The notes under the pieces are model-generated. The model was not told the origin of the DNA. It worked only from the letters and a program-made list of their open reading frames with translations, and did not search any database. This document shows positions 46,501 to 57,840 of a DNA stretch of 64,000 nucleotides, piece by piece (the stretch's first letter is position 1; every line of letters starts with the position of its first letter). This DNA comes from Cavia porcellus (lineage: Eukaryota; Chordata; Mammalia; Rodentia; Caviidae): positions 186,924,982-186,988,981 of the forward strand of contig NW_026947484.1 of assembly GCF_034190915.1 (NCBI RefSeq), in the 5' to 3' direction. The position numbers and the translations under genes are program-made.

Positions 46501-49500
46501 CAGTTGGCCCCAGGCTGGAGTGAACAGGAAGACATGGAAATAGTAGCTAAAGGGTATGGAACTTCTTCTCAAGGCAATGAAAATGTTTTAAAATTGACTC
46601 TGTAGCTGCATAACTCTGAATATACTAAAAACTGCTAGCTGGGAGGTAGGGCAGGAAGGAAAGAGGAAAGAAGTGAAGGAAGAAAGGGAGGATAGAAGGG
46701 AAAAAGAAGGTAAATCAATGGTAAAGAAATCAATCGTCCAACAGCAGGAAATGTAGCTCCTAGCATGTAGGATGCTCTAGATTCAATCCCTTGTACGACC
46801 ACCACCACACTCATAAAACAGCAATCTCGATAAATAAAACCAAACAACTCATTTCCAAGGAACACAGTTACCACTATTAAACTCAAGGGAATTTGGCCCC
46901 ACTGGTCCTCATTTAAAGAGGGTATGTTCTAACATGCACAGTAACACAGATGCAATAAATTCAATAATATAATGAAGTCTCAAAGGACATTTAAAATAAT
47001 GTCCTTTATGGTCGGCTAATGGCCAAAAGGCAAAGCTCAGTAAAATCAAAACTGTTCCACAGAGAGCAATAACAATGTCCTAGATCTGCAGTTCATGTAC
47101 AGTTTGGCTTAATCCAAAGATTAAAATCAGAATATAAAAAGAATCTTTACACCATATATCATTCAAGTAATCCTTCCTGGATATTATTTTCTGCAATTAA
47201 CTTTTGGTACTACTCTTCAAATATCTAGAGTATTAAGCTGCCATTTCTTTTTCTGTTATTAAAGGCAAATCTGGGGTTTCCGTTCAATACCTTCTGCTTT
47301 AACCCCTTATATCCTCCACAGATTTACTTCCTGGCCTGGAGTGCTACTTCACTTATTCAAATTAACACATTTACTGAACACCTGCTCTGTATCAGATACT
47401 ACTGTAGTTAGCATTAAGGATTTAGGGTATATCAGCTAAAGATTCCTGGTCTGTGACCTTCTAAGAGATGGAAGAAACACATAAACACAATGAGCAAATT
47501 AAATAGTTATGTTAAAAGGTGGTGAGGGTGTGGTGTGTGTGTGCACGCGCGTGTGTGTGTGCACGCGTGCACGTGTGTGCATGTAAAGGACAGGAAGAAA
47601 GAGAGGGAGGTGTGTGTATGGGTGAAAGGAAGGTATGTGTATTAAGGGAATCTATCAGTGCCAGAAAAACAGGACTTCAGGTTTCACGTAAGTGGCCAGC
47701 AGGTTTCACGTAAGAGGCTTTATGAAGAAGGTGACATGAGGCCAAGGGCACAGTGCATGCTCAGCACGCGCGAGGTTTTAAGGGTTTTGTTTGTTTACAT
47801 ATTGTCGTTTTACAAATAGTTGTTCAAGATACAAAATTCAAACAGCGAAACTGCAAATAGTTCTGTTCAACTGTCCAACAAAAACTTAGTAACATGGTTG
47901 TCAATCCTATACACTTAAACATACATGCAGTTACCCATATCTTCATTTATGTTTAGATTAAACAAACTAATGCAGGTTAAAATCATTCTGAACAAAGAAT
48001 AATAGTATTGCTGGATTTCACATCATGATACTCCATGATCAGCACTGGGTACAGTAGTGTCTTTTTTTGTTAAATTTAATTTAAAGAAAGACTAAACAAA
48101 ACAAAATGGGTAGAAATAATATATAATTTCAAAGAAAAAAATAAACAGTAAGAAATCACTAGGGGATGATTACAGATTGTCTTCTTACAAATAGTTATTC
48201 AAGATACTAAAGTTCAGCACATAAAGTGGGGATTCAAACAGTGAAATTGCAACCAGTTCTATTCAATTATCCAACAAAAACTTAGAAATACGGTTATCAA
48301 TCCCATTCACTTAAACATACATGCAATTATCCATATCTTCAATTATGTTGAGATTGAATAAACTCAAGCAGGCTACTATCACTCTAAACAAAGAATAATA
48401 CTATTGCTGAGTTTCACATTATAACACTCCAGGATCAGCACTGGGTATTTTAGTGTCTCTTTTTCTTCAAAGTATCTGTTATTTTCATCATGTGTCAGAA
48501 AATCAGTTCTCATAAACTGTTTATGGATTCTATACATGCATGAGTCTTAACATGTATTTCTATCCTTTCTATATTAGAGGAGGAAACAAAACAAAGCAAG
48601 GCAAAACAAAACATATTTCTATAAACACATGAAATGAAATAAACACGTAAGACCGTTGTACAAAGGGTTCTACCATGATTCCTGTGTTGTATCTTGTTAT
48701 CTCCAATAGAACTGGCTATATCATCAGACATAGTATAATTGAATATATCAGTACATAATAGTATTAATAAAACCACAACTTTTTATATAGTATAGAACTT
48801 CAAAAACTGGCAGTTATCAAACCAGAATGTGTATCATAGTCTTGTCATCTTCAGTGTAGTTGACTATACTTTCAGACTTGATACTATCAATCATATCAGT
48901 TTTGAATAAAATCTTCTCTGCCTAATTTCTGTTATGCTCTTTTTTTGCCATCAGTTGTCTGCTTATCTTCTTCATTCTGTTTTCTGCTCCATTCATTGAG
49001 GCCTCTCTGCCACTGTTTCTGGAATCCTAGTACTTTTCTCTCTCACTAGAATGCCCTGCAGTATTCTCTGTAGGGTTGGATTGGTGGTTGAAAATTTCCC
49101 AAGCTCCTCTTTGTCTTGGAAGCATCTGGTTTGTCCATTAATTTCTAGAGACAGTTTAGCAGGGTATATCAATCTGGGCTGGAGGTTATTTTCTTTCAGG
49201 GCTTGGAATATTTTGCTCCAGGCTCTTCTTGACTTGATGGTTTGTGTTGAGAAGTCTGTCATGATTACGATGGGCCTTCCTTTATAGGTTATCTATTGCT
49301 TCTAACAGCTTTTAATATTTTGTTCTTATATTGAGTTTCTGGGATCTTGATTATTATATGCCTGGGTGTAGCTATGTTTTAGTTGTACATGACTGGAGTT
49401 CTGTATGCCTCATATATCAGAATATCATTTCCTTTTCCTATGTTTGGGAAGTTTTTATTAATTATTTTTGTGAGTAACCTTTGTAGTTCCGTTGTTTGTA

Positions 49501-52500
49501 ACCAGCTTCTTCATTCACATTCTTTATTCTCAAGCTATAGATCCTTTTGTCATCTTCTAGCCTTTGTATTGTTACTGCTTGTTTCCTTGTTATTTTTTAA
49601 AAGTTTTCCCTTTCATACTTCCACATTGCAAAATTGTCCTCCAGTTTGGATAATCTATCCTTAGTTTCTTTCAAGCTGATTTGCCATCTTTCCATAGAGT
49701 TTTTAATTTCCTGGTGATCTCATTGAATCTGCTTCATGTATTCTGTATTTTTTTTAATATTCTTCACCAAATGGTTCTCTCCTGTGTTTGAGTTCCTCCC
49801 TTCTTCCATCTGTGTCTGCTTGAGGAGTGCTTAATATCTCTAAATCTTCTTATATCTTGCTTTATTTGGCTAAATATTTCACTTTTGAACTCGTCTATGA
49901 GGTCCTGAATATATCTCTTTATGTCCACTGGTGCTGTGTCTGATATTGCATGTTTGCTGTTCTCATTTTCCTTTGTATTTACCTGTCCTGGGTCAACGTT
50001 CTCAGGCTTGGGGGCTGGGGGCTTTTTGTTGTTGCTTCCTCTTCCCATCTTTTTTGCTTCTTTCAGGAGGTCCCAATTTCTTTCTTTGTTAGTTACAATT
50101 CTTCTGAAGTACGCTGGCTAGGTGACCCTTCCCACAGCAGTGTGCTAGTGAGTTGCAGACAGGGACAGTGTATGCTGGCCTCCCCCATCTGGATCAGTCA
50201 AGCTGCTGTGGCCTGCACTACTGTATTACTTTGCACCACTTCCCCTCAGGACCAGCCAAACCTCCAAGGCCCCACTGGGCCAGTGTGGTTAGTGGGCACC
50301 ACCTGCAGGGACTTGACCTCGGATAATCTATTGGATCTCAGCCAGGTCACATGACCCAGGCCCAGCTCACTCCACTAATCCTGTTTGGGAAGGGAACAAC
50401 TGACTGAAGTCACGGCTGCCCCTTGTACTTGCCAGTCTTGCCCGGTTCTAGAATATTATCTCCCTATTTATGGAATGCCTCCACTCCCGTCACTCACCAC
50501 AGGTCGATGTAGGCCCCCTGCCAACTCAGCCCTCCATTGGGCTCGCTGACCCCCGAACTCAGTGCAACTGCACCTCCAGTGAGTCGAAGTGGCAGGACCT
50601 CAGACAGCTTGGCAAATCAAGGCAGGACGTCAGTTGCCTTAATTTCTTTTTGGACGAGAGAATTCATCTCCCTCTGTTTGAGGCTCCCCACTCTGCATTA
50701 TGTTGAATTCTAAGTTGACTATCTCAGGGAGCTTCTGTAGCCAGTTGTTATCTATCCACCATTTTGCTCCTCTCGAGGTTTTGAGTTTTATCCCTTAGTA
50801 CAAACAGGTATTTTTTTAAAAGGTGGCATGTAAGTGAAAACACGAAGAAACAGAAAAGGTCTGCAGGCAGAAAACCAAGCAAAGGAAGAGAAAAGCTTCC
50901 AAAGATGGGAGCATCATGAATGCTGCGTCCAAGAAGAGTAGGTATAGCAAGAGTAGAGTGGGCACATGGAGCAGGGCAAGACAGGTGAAGGAGCCACACT
51001 TTGTACAGCCTTCGGTTCGTAGTGACACGGAGGAGCTGCTGAAAAGTGTGGGGAGGAAACGACATGAACTGGTTTTTATTTTCAAAAATTCACTCTGGCT
51101 ACTGTGATCAGTATGGCCACCATCAAGGAGGCTGCTGCAAAAATCCCAAAAAGAAAATGTTGGGAGGAACTCGGAAGAGCAACGGACTAGGAGGGAATGG
51201 TCAGTCATAAGCAAATTCTGGACACATTGTGAAAAAAGATCGAACAGATTGCCTGGCTAACTGGATATGGGGCATATGAGAGAAGAAAGCAGCACCTCGG
51301 TGTTTTGTCTGGGCATATCGAAAGATGGAGTTGCACTAACTGAGATGGGAAGGTTGCAGGGAGGTAGGACAGGTTCAGGGAAGGAAATCAATCAGGAGAT
51401 TAGCTTCAGTCCTGCTGAGATTAAAGTGTCAGACACCAACAAGGAGTATAAAGGAGGCAGATGGATTTGAGTCTCAAACTCAAGAGAGACAACTGAGATT
51501 TATATAAACTGAGAGCCATGAGCATATGTCACGCAAAGCCCTATGACTAGACAAAAACACTAAAGAAGATGCTAGAACTGAACCCTGGTACACTGTACCT
51601 TGGAGGGGCCAGAAAACACAAGAGGAACCAGCCCAAAAGACTGACATGTCAGCAAGGGAGGAGAAGCCAAGAGTAATGCGAGAAATAAGCAAAGAATGCA
51701 TATTGCACAAGACAGAAGGGTAAATTGGCATGCTGGTATGTGTTTGTAATTCCAGCTCTCTGAGTGGCTGAGACAGGAGGATCCTGAATTCAGCAACTTA
51801 GCAAGACCCCATCTCAAAATAAAAAATAAAAGGATTGGGGATGTAGCTCAGTGCCAAGACTCTGAATTCAATCCTCAATACAACAATAATTAGTTAATTA
51901 ATTGAAGGGAATGACAAATTGTGTCAAATGCCACTGACTGTTCAAAAATAATTTAGGACTAAGAATTGACCAATGACTTTAGCAATGGGAACAGTCTCAG
52001 TGGAATATCATGGACAAAAGCTTTTTGAATGGGTCCAAGAGAGATGGGAAGTGACTACTAGAAATATACTACAGACAACTCTTTCAAGAAGTTGTGCAAA
52101 AGAAATGACTTAACTCACAAGAATGAGAAAAGTTTTTTCAAAATGGAATAAACGGTAGTTATAAATATATGCAAAATATGTTCATGTCAAGACACATATG
52201 GAGGAAATTGTTGGTTGATAACAGTGACAGTGTGGACGTTCTCTTCATACTGCTTCAGTTTCCTAACTTAGGAGCAGGCTCATTAGTCTCACGTGAGGAC
52301 GAGAGAGGAGGCACTAACGATCTGTGGAGAGGTGTAGATATACAGAGGTGGGCCAGCAGAATGAATGTCACAGAACAACTGCCTGGAAGCTCAGAGGGCC
52401 CACTCTGAGACTTCCAGGCACACGAGCAAACAAGCCAAGTGAACCTAAAGGTGTGATTTTTGACAGCAGCTTCATTCGGTTGTGGGGGTATCAGTATGCA

Positions 52501-55500
52501 GGGGGAGAGAAGCAGAGACGAACTGGAACTGGCTGTCACATGACTACAATGAAGCAAAAGGCACACAGACCTAAGCAAGCAGTCAACGGCAGTGAATGAG
52601 CACAACGACATCCAGGGGTGGACCCTGAGAAGGTGACAGGAGAATAAAGTGAAGGCCTGCTGGGATGGAAGGAGTGCTAGGAAGAAAGCAGAGGGAACTG
52701 CTAGAGATGAAATTATTCACAAGTGTACACCTTCAACCCGTATCTCCCTGAATTTTTGTTTTTGTTTTGTTCTGTGGCAACACGGATAGAACTCAGAGCC
52801 ACATGCACACCAGGCAAGCACTCTAAAACTGAGTCACAACCCCAGCCCTCTCATCAGCTGGGAAACAAAAATAAATCCAGCAGTCCCCTAGAGGCCACTC
52901 ATGGTGGGTAGCCCACTGGCACCTTGGACCAAGCATGTCCAACTGAATGTATCACTTTCCCCAAGCCTTCTCACTCTTCCTGTTGTGTTTCTTACCCAGT
53001 GTGGCCCTAGCAGAAGCCTGTGACTCATGACTCTTCATTCCACTCCCTTCCCTGACCCCTAGCTGGTTACCAGTATCTGCTAATTCAACCATTTACCGTA
53101 TTTCTGTAACCCATCTGCTTCTCTGAGCCCCAGGACAACTCTATTATTTAATTCATGCTCTTATTTCTTATTAATCCAACTCTCAAGTCTTCTAACACAT
53201 TTTCCACAATACCACCAGACTGCCTTTCAGATCTTATCATGTCACTGCTGTATGTAAAGTATAGTAACTGCTTCTCACTGCCTTTTAAAAGAAAGGTCAC
53301 ATTTCTGGGATAACAAAACTATGCCTATAAGATGTGACCCCCCTCCTCACAATGTTCCTCATTCTCTTTTGGGCTGAAGTATCTTTTCTGAGGTCCCCAA
53401 ATCATCTCACACATACCTATGTGTGGTAACACTTTTCATGAATTTTATTTATTATTTGTCAGTCTCTTCCACCTGGATATATTTTTCAAAGGCAAGCTCT
53501 CTGAATCCCTGTCATATTTATCTGCCAAAGCATTTGGTAAAGTTTGCAATAAATAAACAAAACAGTGGGATAAGGCTAGAAGATTTTAAGAAAATAATAG
53601 GACTGCCCCAGAAGGTTGTTCATCACTGGTTGTTTACTGCAGTTATGTGTATTTCAGTTTGACTCTTACAGATACTATAAATACTTAGAAAAAGAAAGGG
53701 ACCAGCTGCTTTTGAAGAGTCATAAGCAGGTTAAGTGGGAAAGGGACTTTAGAAACAGTGATTAGCAAAGACACTCCTCTGATCTGAATAAAGAAGTTGA
53801 AAGGCATCATGCATCATTCTGAAAAAATAACTGCTAAGTACCTATTGGACTAATCCCTATTAACCAGTTACCAGTCCAATTATTTAAATACAGGATGACA
53901 AAATTTATATTTTTGTTAATTTTATAAGACAGTATAACAGGAAATATAAAAATAACTTCATTGAATTTATTCAATACAAGAATCAACTGGTTGACATAAC
54001 ACTTCCCTGAGGTGCTCTGACTAGTTAAAAGTAAACAAATATGCTGCCAGAGTGAAGCTTGGAGTAAACTCAAGTGGTTAAGAAAACAGTGGTGAGGGGC
54101 CAGGGATTAAGCTCAGCAGCATAAGCACCTGCCTGGCAAGCTCAAGATCATGAGTTCAATCTCCAGAACCAAAAAGAAAAAGAAAACAGTGGTTAGCAAA
54201 ACAAAGAAACTCTGATGTAATGGGCTTATAGTCTTATAATACCAATTGTTATTTAATAAATATCAGATACTGTGCACAAAGCACTTTATATGTACAATCT
54301 CATGTAAACACTAGGAGATAGCTGCTATTACCATTATAATTTCAGAAATGAGAAAAATGTGACTTACAACAATTTAAGCATCTTCCAAAGGACATATAGC
54401 CAATAATGAATGGGCCCAACTCAGTGAATCTGATCCCACCTTTAACCACCACAGTAACACAACGAGGAATAATTCACTGTCTGACATGGTTTCAAACCTG
54501 GTGTGCTGTCTTAAATACAGGTGTTATTTTTTAAATGTTCAGGCAAAAATGTGGGAGTCGATTAGCTCCTTCAAAGATGAGAACTTTTCATCAGGAAAAA
54601 GCCAAAGGCTTAACAAAGATCTATTCGATCATAAACTCATAAACAGTTTATAATGCTTTGTTCAAGATTTTGCTTCATGTTGTTTTTTTGTTTTGTTTGT
54701 GTTACTGGGGACTGAATTCAGAGTCTTTACACTGAATAACAAATTTTATACTTTTTATTTTAAAACAGTCTTGCTAAATCACTAAATTGCCAGGTCTGGG
54801 AATGAGCTTGCAATTCTCCTGCTTCAGCCTCCCAGAACGTTGGCCTTAGACGCATGTACTACCACACAGACTTGTTTTTAAGTGAGAGTAAAGGAGAAAA
54901 TAAAAACCAGGAGGACAAAACTGAAGAAGCCATGGGACTCAAAAGACTAATGTCCAGCAGCTTTCCTTTTCTTTTGGAAAGCCTGACCACCTTCTGGGTA
55001 TACAGAAACAAAAGGAGGGCATAGGGTTTCTCCATGTTTCGACTGAGAGAGGAAAAGAATTCTGGCTTAGCTCCCAGAAACGGGAGCCAGAAGAATGACA
55101 GCAACCTTCCCTTGTCTAAGGAAACACAACCTGGCTAACCGGACTTTAACAGAGGATGAGCTCCTGGCAACACAGGCGAGAAGGGCGGCAGAAGCAGTGA
55201 GATCAGTAAGTACCAGGAAATGTGAGGCCAATTTTTTCTCAGCTCTGCACACATTTCCTGTTGGCCTTGAAGAAGTTATATAAAGTCTCTGGAGTCTGGG
55301 AGTTGAGGATTTACACCCTTTCCATCTCTTAACTCACACCTGGTTCCTCTTCCTCACTCCTTATTTTTAGAAATCTATTTTTGTATATATTTTAAGTTAC
55401 ATATTCTTAATATATTTTGCAGTCCTTCAACCACCTTTCACAGATTGTCTGAAGATCAAAATAGTATTGGAATGTGGCACCCTTTTTATATTAAAAATAT

Positions 55501-55858
55501 GTAATTGTCATTAAAATGTTGTCTATAATCTTAAGGCCCTAATAAAACATGTTTCTTAACTAGTTTGGTGGCAGGGCTGTTTTGGTTTTAATGATCCTGC
55601 TGATTTAGTTTTCAATTGCCTGTTACAGATAAATACTACTTTTTGGTAATCCTAGGCCACATTTCACTGCCTTCTATAAAGCAGTGAGTATTGATGGAAA
55701 AATTCTCACTACTGATCTGGAGGCACTGACTTACCTACAAGAAGCCTTCTGAGTGGAATAGATGAATTCGCACTTCCCATGGATGCAGAAACCATTGAGG
55801 TTTTCAGGGCAAGGCATGTGGTTTCCAATATAAACATCTTCTCTTTGATCACTAGCAT
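40432..55858 (-). CDS. TMEFF1: TMEFF1 (tomoregulin-1), last three coding exons
   Basis: Three exons joined in frame encode the C-terminal part of tomoregulin-1, a type I membrane protein with two follistatin modules and one EGF-like module that is expressed mainly in brain and restrains Nodal/TGF-beta-type signalling. Visible here are the linker ASDQREDVYIGNH, the EGF-like module with six cysteines (residues within CPENLNGFCIHGKCEF to GQHCEK), the juxtamembrane DFSILYVVPSRQKL, a hydrophobic helix (VLIAAIIGAVQIAIIVAIVM) and a short basic tail ending in SSRMV. Exons encoding the signal peptide and both follistatin modules are not in the window and must lie above 64000. All three junctions keep the frame. 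No defect is seen. Confidence 0.95.
40632..40871 (-). other. Unexplained 79-codon open frame
   Basis: The minus-strand frame contains ATETAMYHGPNNKFNRIIMN and IANKVFHQEEPAITFHKENK, a mixed composition closer to real protein than most frames here. I do not recognise it. It has no clear splice sites and stops on its own at the lower end. It may be a fragment of a processed pseudogene or chance. Confidence 0.25.
41033..41630 (+). mobile_element. ERV1-like LTR followed by an A-tail
   Basis: Starts TGAGGGGGGTAATAGTATAG, typical of gammaretrovirus-like LTRs, and ends with AATAAA (41608-41613) and TTGCTACTCTTTCA, then an A-rich stretch AAAAAAATAAAAATAAAAA (from 41631). U3 holds a diverged tandem duplication (41342-41406 and 41434-41495). 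40875-41032 may be adjoining retroviral 3' sequence. No second LTR is visible and no coding capacity remains. Confidence 0.6.
41342..41495 (+). repeat. Tandem duplication in LTR U3
   Basis: Two diverged units of about 62-65 bp with period about 92: ATCAGTATTACCCAAGGAA ... CCCACCT and ATCAACATTACCTAAGCAA ... CCCACCT. Confidence 0.7.
42380..42520 (-). repeat. MIR-type relic
   Basis: TAATCCTCATAAAAATATCT, CATTTCATCCTTGAGAAGAC and GGTTGAGAAGTGAAG have the order of reverse MIR. Strongly decayed. Confidence 0.35.
43421..43530 (+). repeat. MIR SINE
   Basis: CAAGATTCGGGAATCAGATA, CACACCTGAGTTACTGGATG, CCACAGGCAAACTAATTAAT, CTCTGAGCCTATATTAAA: the order and words of forward MIR. Confidence 0.6.
44674..44832 (-). 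CDS. TMEFF1: TMEFF1 exon: end of EGF module and transmembrane helix
   Basis: 159 bp; acceptor TTTTTCAG, donor AG|GTAAAT. Encodes CESGYTGQHCEK with the last two EGF cysteines, the juxtamembrane segment and the transmembrane helix ending MCIT(R). Confidence 0.96.
45850..46570 (+). mobile_element. Old L1 fragment, ORF2 3' part
   Basis: AGTCTAGAAATAAACCATAC, GGTCAATGGATTTTTGACAA and ATGGAGTTGATAGCAAGAAC are words of the L1 ORF2 C-terminal region, in the sense order. Stops occur in every frame. About 0.7 kb, ancient. Confidence 0.65.
46644..46712 (+). repeat. Polypurine tract
   Basis: GGAAGGAAAGAGGAAAGAAG-type purines over about 70 bp. Confidence 0.8.
46738..46805 (+). repeat. Decayed ID-like SINE
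   Basis: AGGAAATGTAGCTCCTAGCA, GGATGCTCTAGATTCAATCC: box A and box B spacing of an ID element, then CCACCACCAC instead of an A-tail. Confidence 0.45.
47400..47535 (+). repeat. Ancient dispersed repeat, partial
   Basis: AAAGATTCCTGGTCTGTGAC, ACACATAAACACAATGAGCA resemble the opening part of the purine-rich dispersed repeat seen elsewhere in the window. Weak. Confidence 0.3.
47527..47582 (+). repeat. (GT)n/(GCAC)n simple repeat
   Basis: Alternating purine-pyrimidine GTGTGT and GCACGCGC stretches, a sequence type able to form Z-DNA. Confidence 0.85.
47799..48472 (-). repeat. Direct duplication, period about 375 bp
   Basis: Units at 47799-48068 and 48174-48472 share ACAAATAGTTxTTCAAGATAC, CCAACAAAAACTTAG, CACTTAAACATACATGCA, ACAAAGAATAATA and GATCAGCACTGGGTA. 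They abut an antisense L1 and may be its 3' untranslated part. Confidence 0.7.
48693..48908 (-). repeat. Second direct duplication, period about 148 bp
   Basis: 48693-48760 and 48841-48908 are diverged copies (CTTGTTATCTCCAATAGAAC versus CTTGTCATCTTCAGTGTAGT, then CTATAxxATCAGACxTxxTA). They lie between the 375-bp units and the L1 ORF1 remnant. Confidence 0.5.
48909..50800 (-). mobile_element. L1 5' UTR and decayed ORF1, antisense
   Basis: An L1 read on the minus strand: 5' UTR at about 50800-50049, richer in G+C, with a YY1-like CAAAATGGTGG near its start; ORF1 from ATG at 50048. The ORF1 N-terminal part (50048-49764) and the conserved C-terminal domain (49262-48993, with RRAWSKIFQALKENNLQPRL and IYPAKLSLEI) are open in the same frame but separated by stops. 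ORF2 is not found below it, so the element is truncated or deleted. Confidence 0.8.
48993..50048 (-). pseudogene. L1 ORF1p remnant
   Basis: The RNA-binding chaperone of L1, about 351 codons from start to end, near the usual size. The C-terminal domain shows the conserved LQPRLIYPAKLS block. The middle third (about 49263-49763), which should encode the end of the coiled coil and the RRM, contains stop codons, so no functional protein is expected. Confidence 0.75.
50817..51720 (+). repeat. Probable old dispersed repeat
   Basis: Purine-rich sequence without gene features (AGCAAGAGTAGAGTGGGCAC, GGGAGGTAGGACAGGTTCAG-type words). It reads like ancient repeat but I cannot assign it. Confidence 0.3.
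51722..51895 (+). mobile_element. Dimeric B1+ID SINE
   Basis: B1 half: GGCATGCTGGTATGTGTTTG, GTGGCTGAGACAGGAGGATC, CAAGACCCCATCTCAAAAT. ID half: GATTGGGGATGTAGCTCAGT, GAATTCAATCCTCAATACAA. Confidence 0.8.
51896..52750 (+). other. Intronic, probable old repeat
   Basis: Purine-rich text; frames at 52169-52611 on both strands overlap and carry no family signal. Confidence 0.35.
52752..52852 (-). mobile_element. ID-like SINE, antisense
   Basis: TTTTTGTTTTTGTTTTG tail, then GATAGAACTCAGAGCCACAT, ACCAGGCAAGCACTCTAAAA and CTGAGTCACAACCCCAGCCC, the reverse of box B then box A. Confidence 0.75.
54094..54179 (+). mobile_element. tRNA-derived ID-like SINE
   Basis: GAGGGGCCAGGGATTAAGCT, CAGCATAAGCACCTGCCTGG, GAGTTCAATCTCCAGAACC and an A-rich tail. 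Perfect 14-bp duplicate AAGAAAACAGTGGT on both sides (54080-54093 and 54180-54193). Confidence 0.9.
54240..54445 (-). repeat. MIR SINE, antisense
   Basis: TTATTTAATAAATATCAGAT, CACAAAGCACTTTATATGTA, GCTGCTATTACCATTATAAT, GGACATATAGCCAATAATGA: reverse MIR from its LINE-like tail to its tRNA-like half. Confidence 0.75.
54675..54880 (-). mobile_element. Dimeric B1+ID SINE, antisense
   Basis: ID half first: TTACTGGGGACTGAATTCAG. B1 half: AAAACAGTCTTGCTAAATCA, CAATTCTCCTGCTTCAGCCT, GACGCATGTACTACCACACA. Confidence 0.7.
55735..55858 (-). CDS. TMEFF1: TMEFF1 exon: linker and first part of EGF module
   Basis: 124 bp; acceptor TTTTAAG before AT|GCT AGT, donor AG|GTAAGT after ...KASC(R). It begins with the last two bases of a split Asp codon. 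Contributes four EGF cysteines (MPC, GFC, GKC, ASC). Confidence 0.95.
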
Positions 55859-57500
55859 CTTAAAAGAACATAAACCAGGTCACTGAATAGTGAAAAACAA
55901 ACTGAAAAACATCATAGGCTTTCCAAGGTTCTGAAACAGTGAATAAACTGACCCCTTGTCAACCACATGCTGAGCAATTTAGAAAGGAGATTCATCAGAT
56001 GGGGCATGGGTAAAATCCAAGGTCTCCTTCAAATTCCTATTATGCCATAAACACAGCAGGAGATTATTTGGATTCAAAGTACTTAAAAGTATTTACAGGA
56101 TATAACCATTATCAGCTACTGTTACATAAAAAAGTGCCAAAGAAAATTATCAAAATTATCTATCCTCAAGAAATAAATGCTAGCCCTAGAAGAAAATTGT
56201 CTCTGTAAAAAAAAATATACACATCACTAGCTTTAGCAAAGTAAACTTACTCATAATTAGGGTCTATGAAACTAAGACCAAAAAACACTAAAATGACAGA
56301 GAGCAAGTTACAGGATTTTAAAAGTTTAGGGTAAATATTTACTCTTAAAGTCAAACCAATCAAGTATATTGACTTTTTTCATATGAAAATAGGCTTTTTA
56401 AATACAGTTTTTCTCAAATGTTCATTATTTTTAAAAATTGTTTTAAAATTCAGACATAAGAGAACATATAATGAAATTTAAAATCATCTGAGAGCCCTGT
56501 AGCCAAAGAGAACCACTGTAAATACACTGTTGGCCATCTGTTAAGATTTAGAACCAAATTTAGCTAAAGTAAAGAAAATGAAGTGTGGTGAGTACTATCA
56601 CTGTTGGAAAAGGGACAGAGAATCAGGAAAGGACAGGAAGGACAGAGACGGGGGCCCAGTGTTCAAAATCAACTAATGTTCATCCTCCCAACATACATAG
56701 ATATGTGAATTGAGAAATAGATTATTGCACCTCTTTTTTTCACATATACACCAATACATTAATCCTGTTCTCCATGGACCCCAAGTTCTCCAATGGTCTG
56801 TTTACAGGAAAACTGGAAACATTTTCAGATTTCCTGCTGTTCATATCTTACAGCTCTCACTTACTTACACTGTGTATGTCAGTTGTGTACCTGGTCATCT
56901 TATACTCAAATCTAGGACTTTAGGCAAACTCAGAATAATAAGATCTACAATTCACACTGTTTTGAAAGGATTACATGAGCTATCTAATGTATGTACAATA
57001 CTGCTAAAATAACAAGCTGTCTATAGGACAGCAAAGGTCTTATCTGCCCAAAATACCAACGAAAGTGTTAGCAAAATCTGAAGACTGTAATACAAACAGA
57101 TTAAAAGGGAATCAAATAGGGGGCTTCATGAACAGGTGCATTTGTGGGAACAGAAAAATAAATCAATGGAGACATGAGAATATAGCTGCCAAGTATGAAA
57201 AAATTGAGAACTCAAGGTGCAGACTTTGTGGAAAATCTACAGATAAACAGAAAAAAACATTAATGAGCATTAAACTCAATAATAGAACACACAGATCATG
57301 TCACGGCTAACAAGACAAAAGTGATGCCATTTTGTCTCAAAATTTATATATTTATATTGCACTAATTTAATGTATGACAAGAAAGAGAATGAACTACAGG
57401 TTGGGAAATCCAAGACATTAGTTCTCAATTTAAAGAATGTCTTTGCTACTATATGACTGTGGTCAAATCACTTCCCTTCACTGAGGGAGCTGAAGGAGAT

Positions 57501-57776
57501 CAGCACTGTCCAACAGATGTGGCAGACAGACGCATATGTCATTTTATACTTTCTAGTAGCCAAAAAACAAATTAATTTTAAGCACATAGCCAAAAAATGT
57601 CATTTCATCAAAATATCAACATAAAAATTGAGACTTTAACATTCTTTTTTAAAATAAATCTCCAAAATCTGGTTGGTATTTTACACTCACAACACATCTA
57701 TCTCAATTCTGACTAGCCACATTTCAAGTGTTCAGTGGCCACAAGTGGCTAGTAATTATCATATTAGACAGCACAG
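57501..57776 (+). mobile_element. hAT-Charlie-type DNA transposon relic
   Basis: Terminal inverted repeats CAGCACTGTCCAA (57501) and the complement TTAGACAGCACAG (57764-57776). The interior has TTCTAGTAGCCA, GTATTTTACACTCACAAC and CTGACTAGCCACATTTCAAG, as in MER5-like non-autonomous elements. 276 bp, non-coding; the flanking 8-mers are decayed. Confidence 0.7.
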
Positions 57777-57821
57777 AATAGATGACTGATTTACTAATCC
57801 ATAGCGTGCTAGACACTGAGG

Positions 57822-57840
57822 GTAAAAAAAAAAAAAAAAA
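57822..57840 (+). repeat. Poly(A) tract
   Basis: About 18 A in a row without a clear SINE body upstream. Confidence 0.7.

Larger units (their letters stand above)
44833..55734 (-). other. TMEFF1: TMEFF1 intron between EGF and TM exons
   Basis: 10.9 kb of repeat-rich intron. It includes an old L1 ORF2 fragment, an antisense L1 5' end, several SINEs and an MIR, all listed separately. 53000-54079 and 54881-55734 look unique and non-coding. Confidence 0.85.

Noticed and set aside
49921..51214. Open frames up to 134 codons on both strands
   Set aside because: They lie in the L1 5' UTR, antisense to L1 ORF1 or in old repeat; none matches a host gene.
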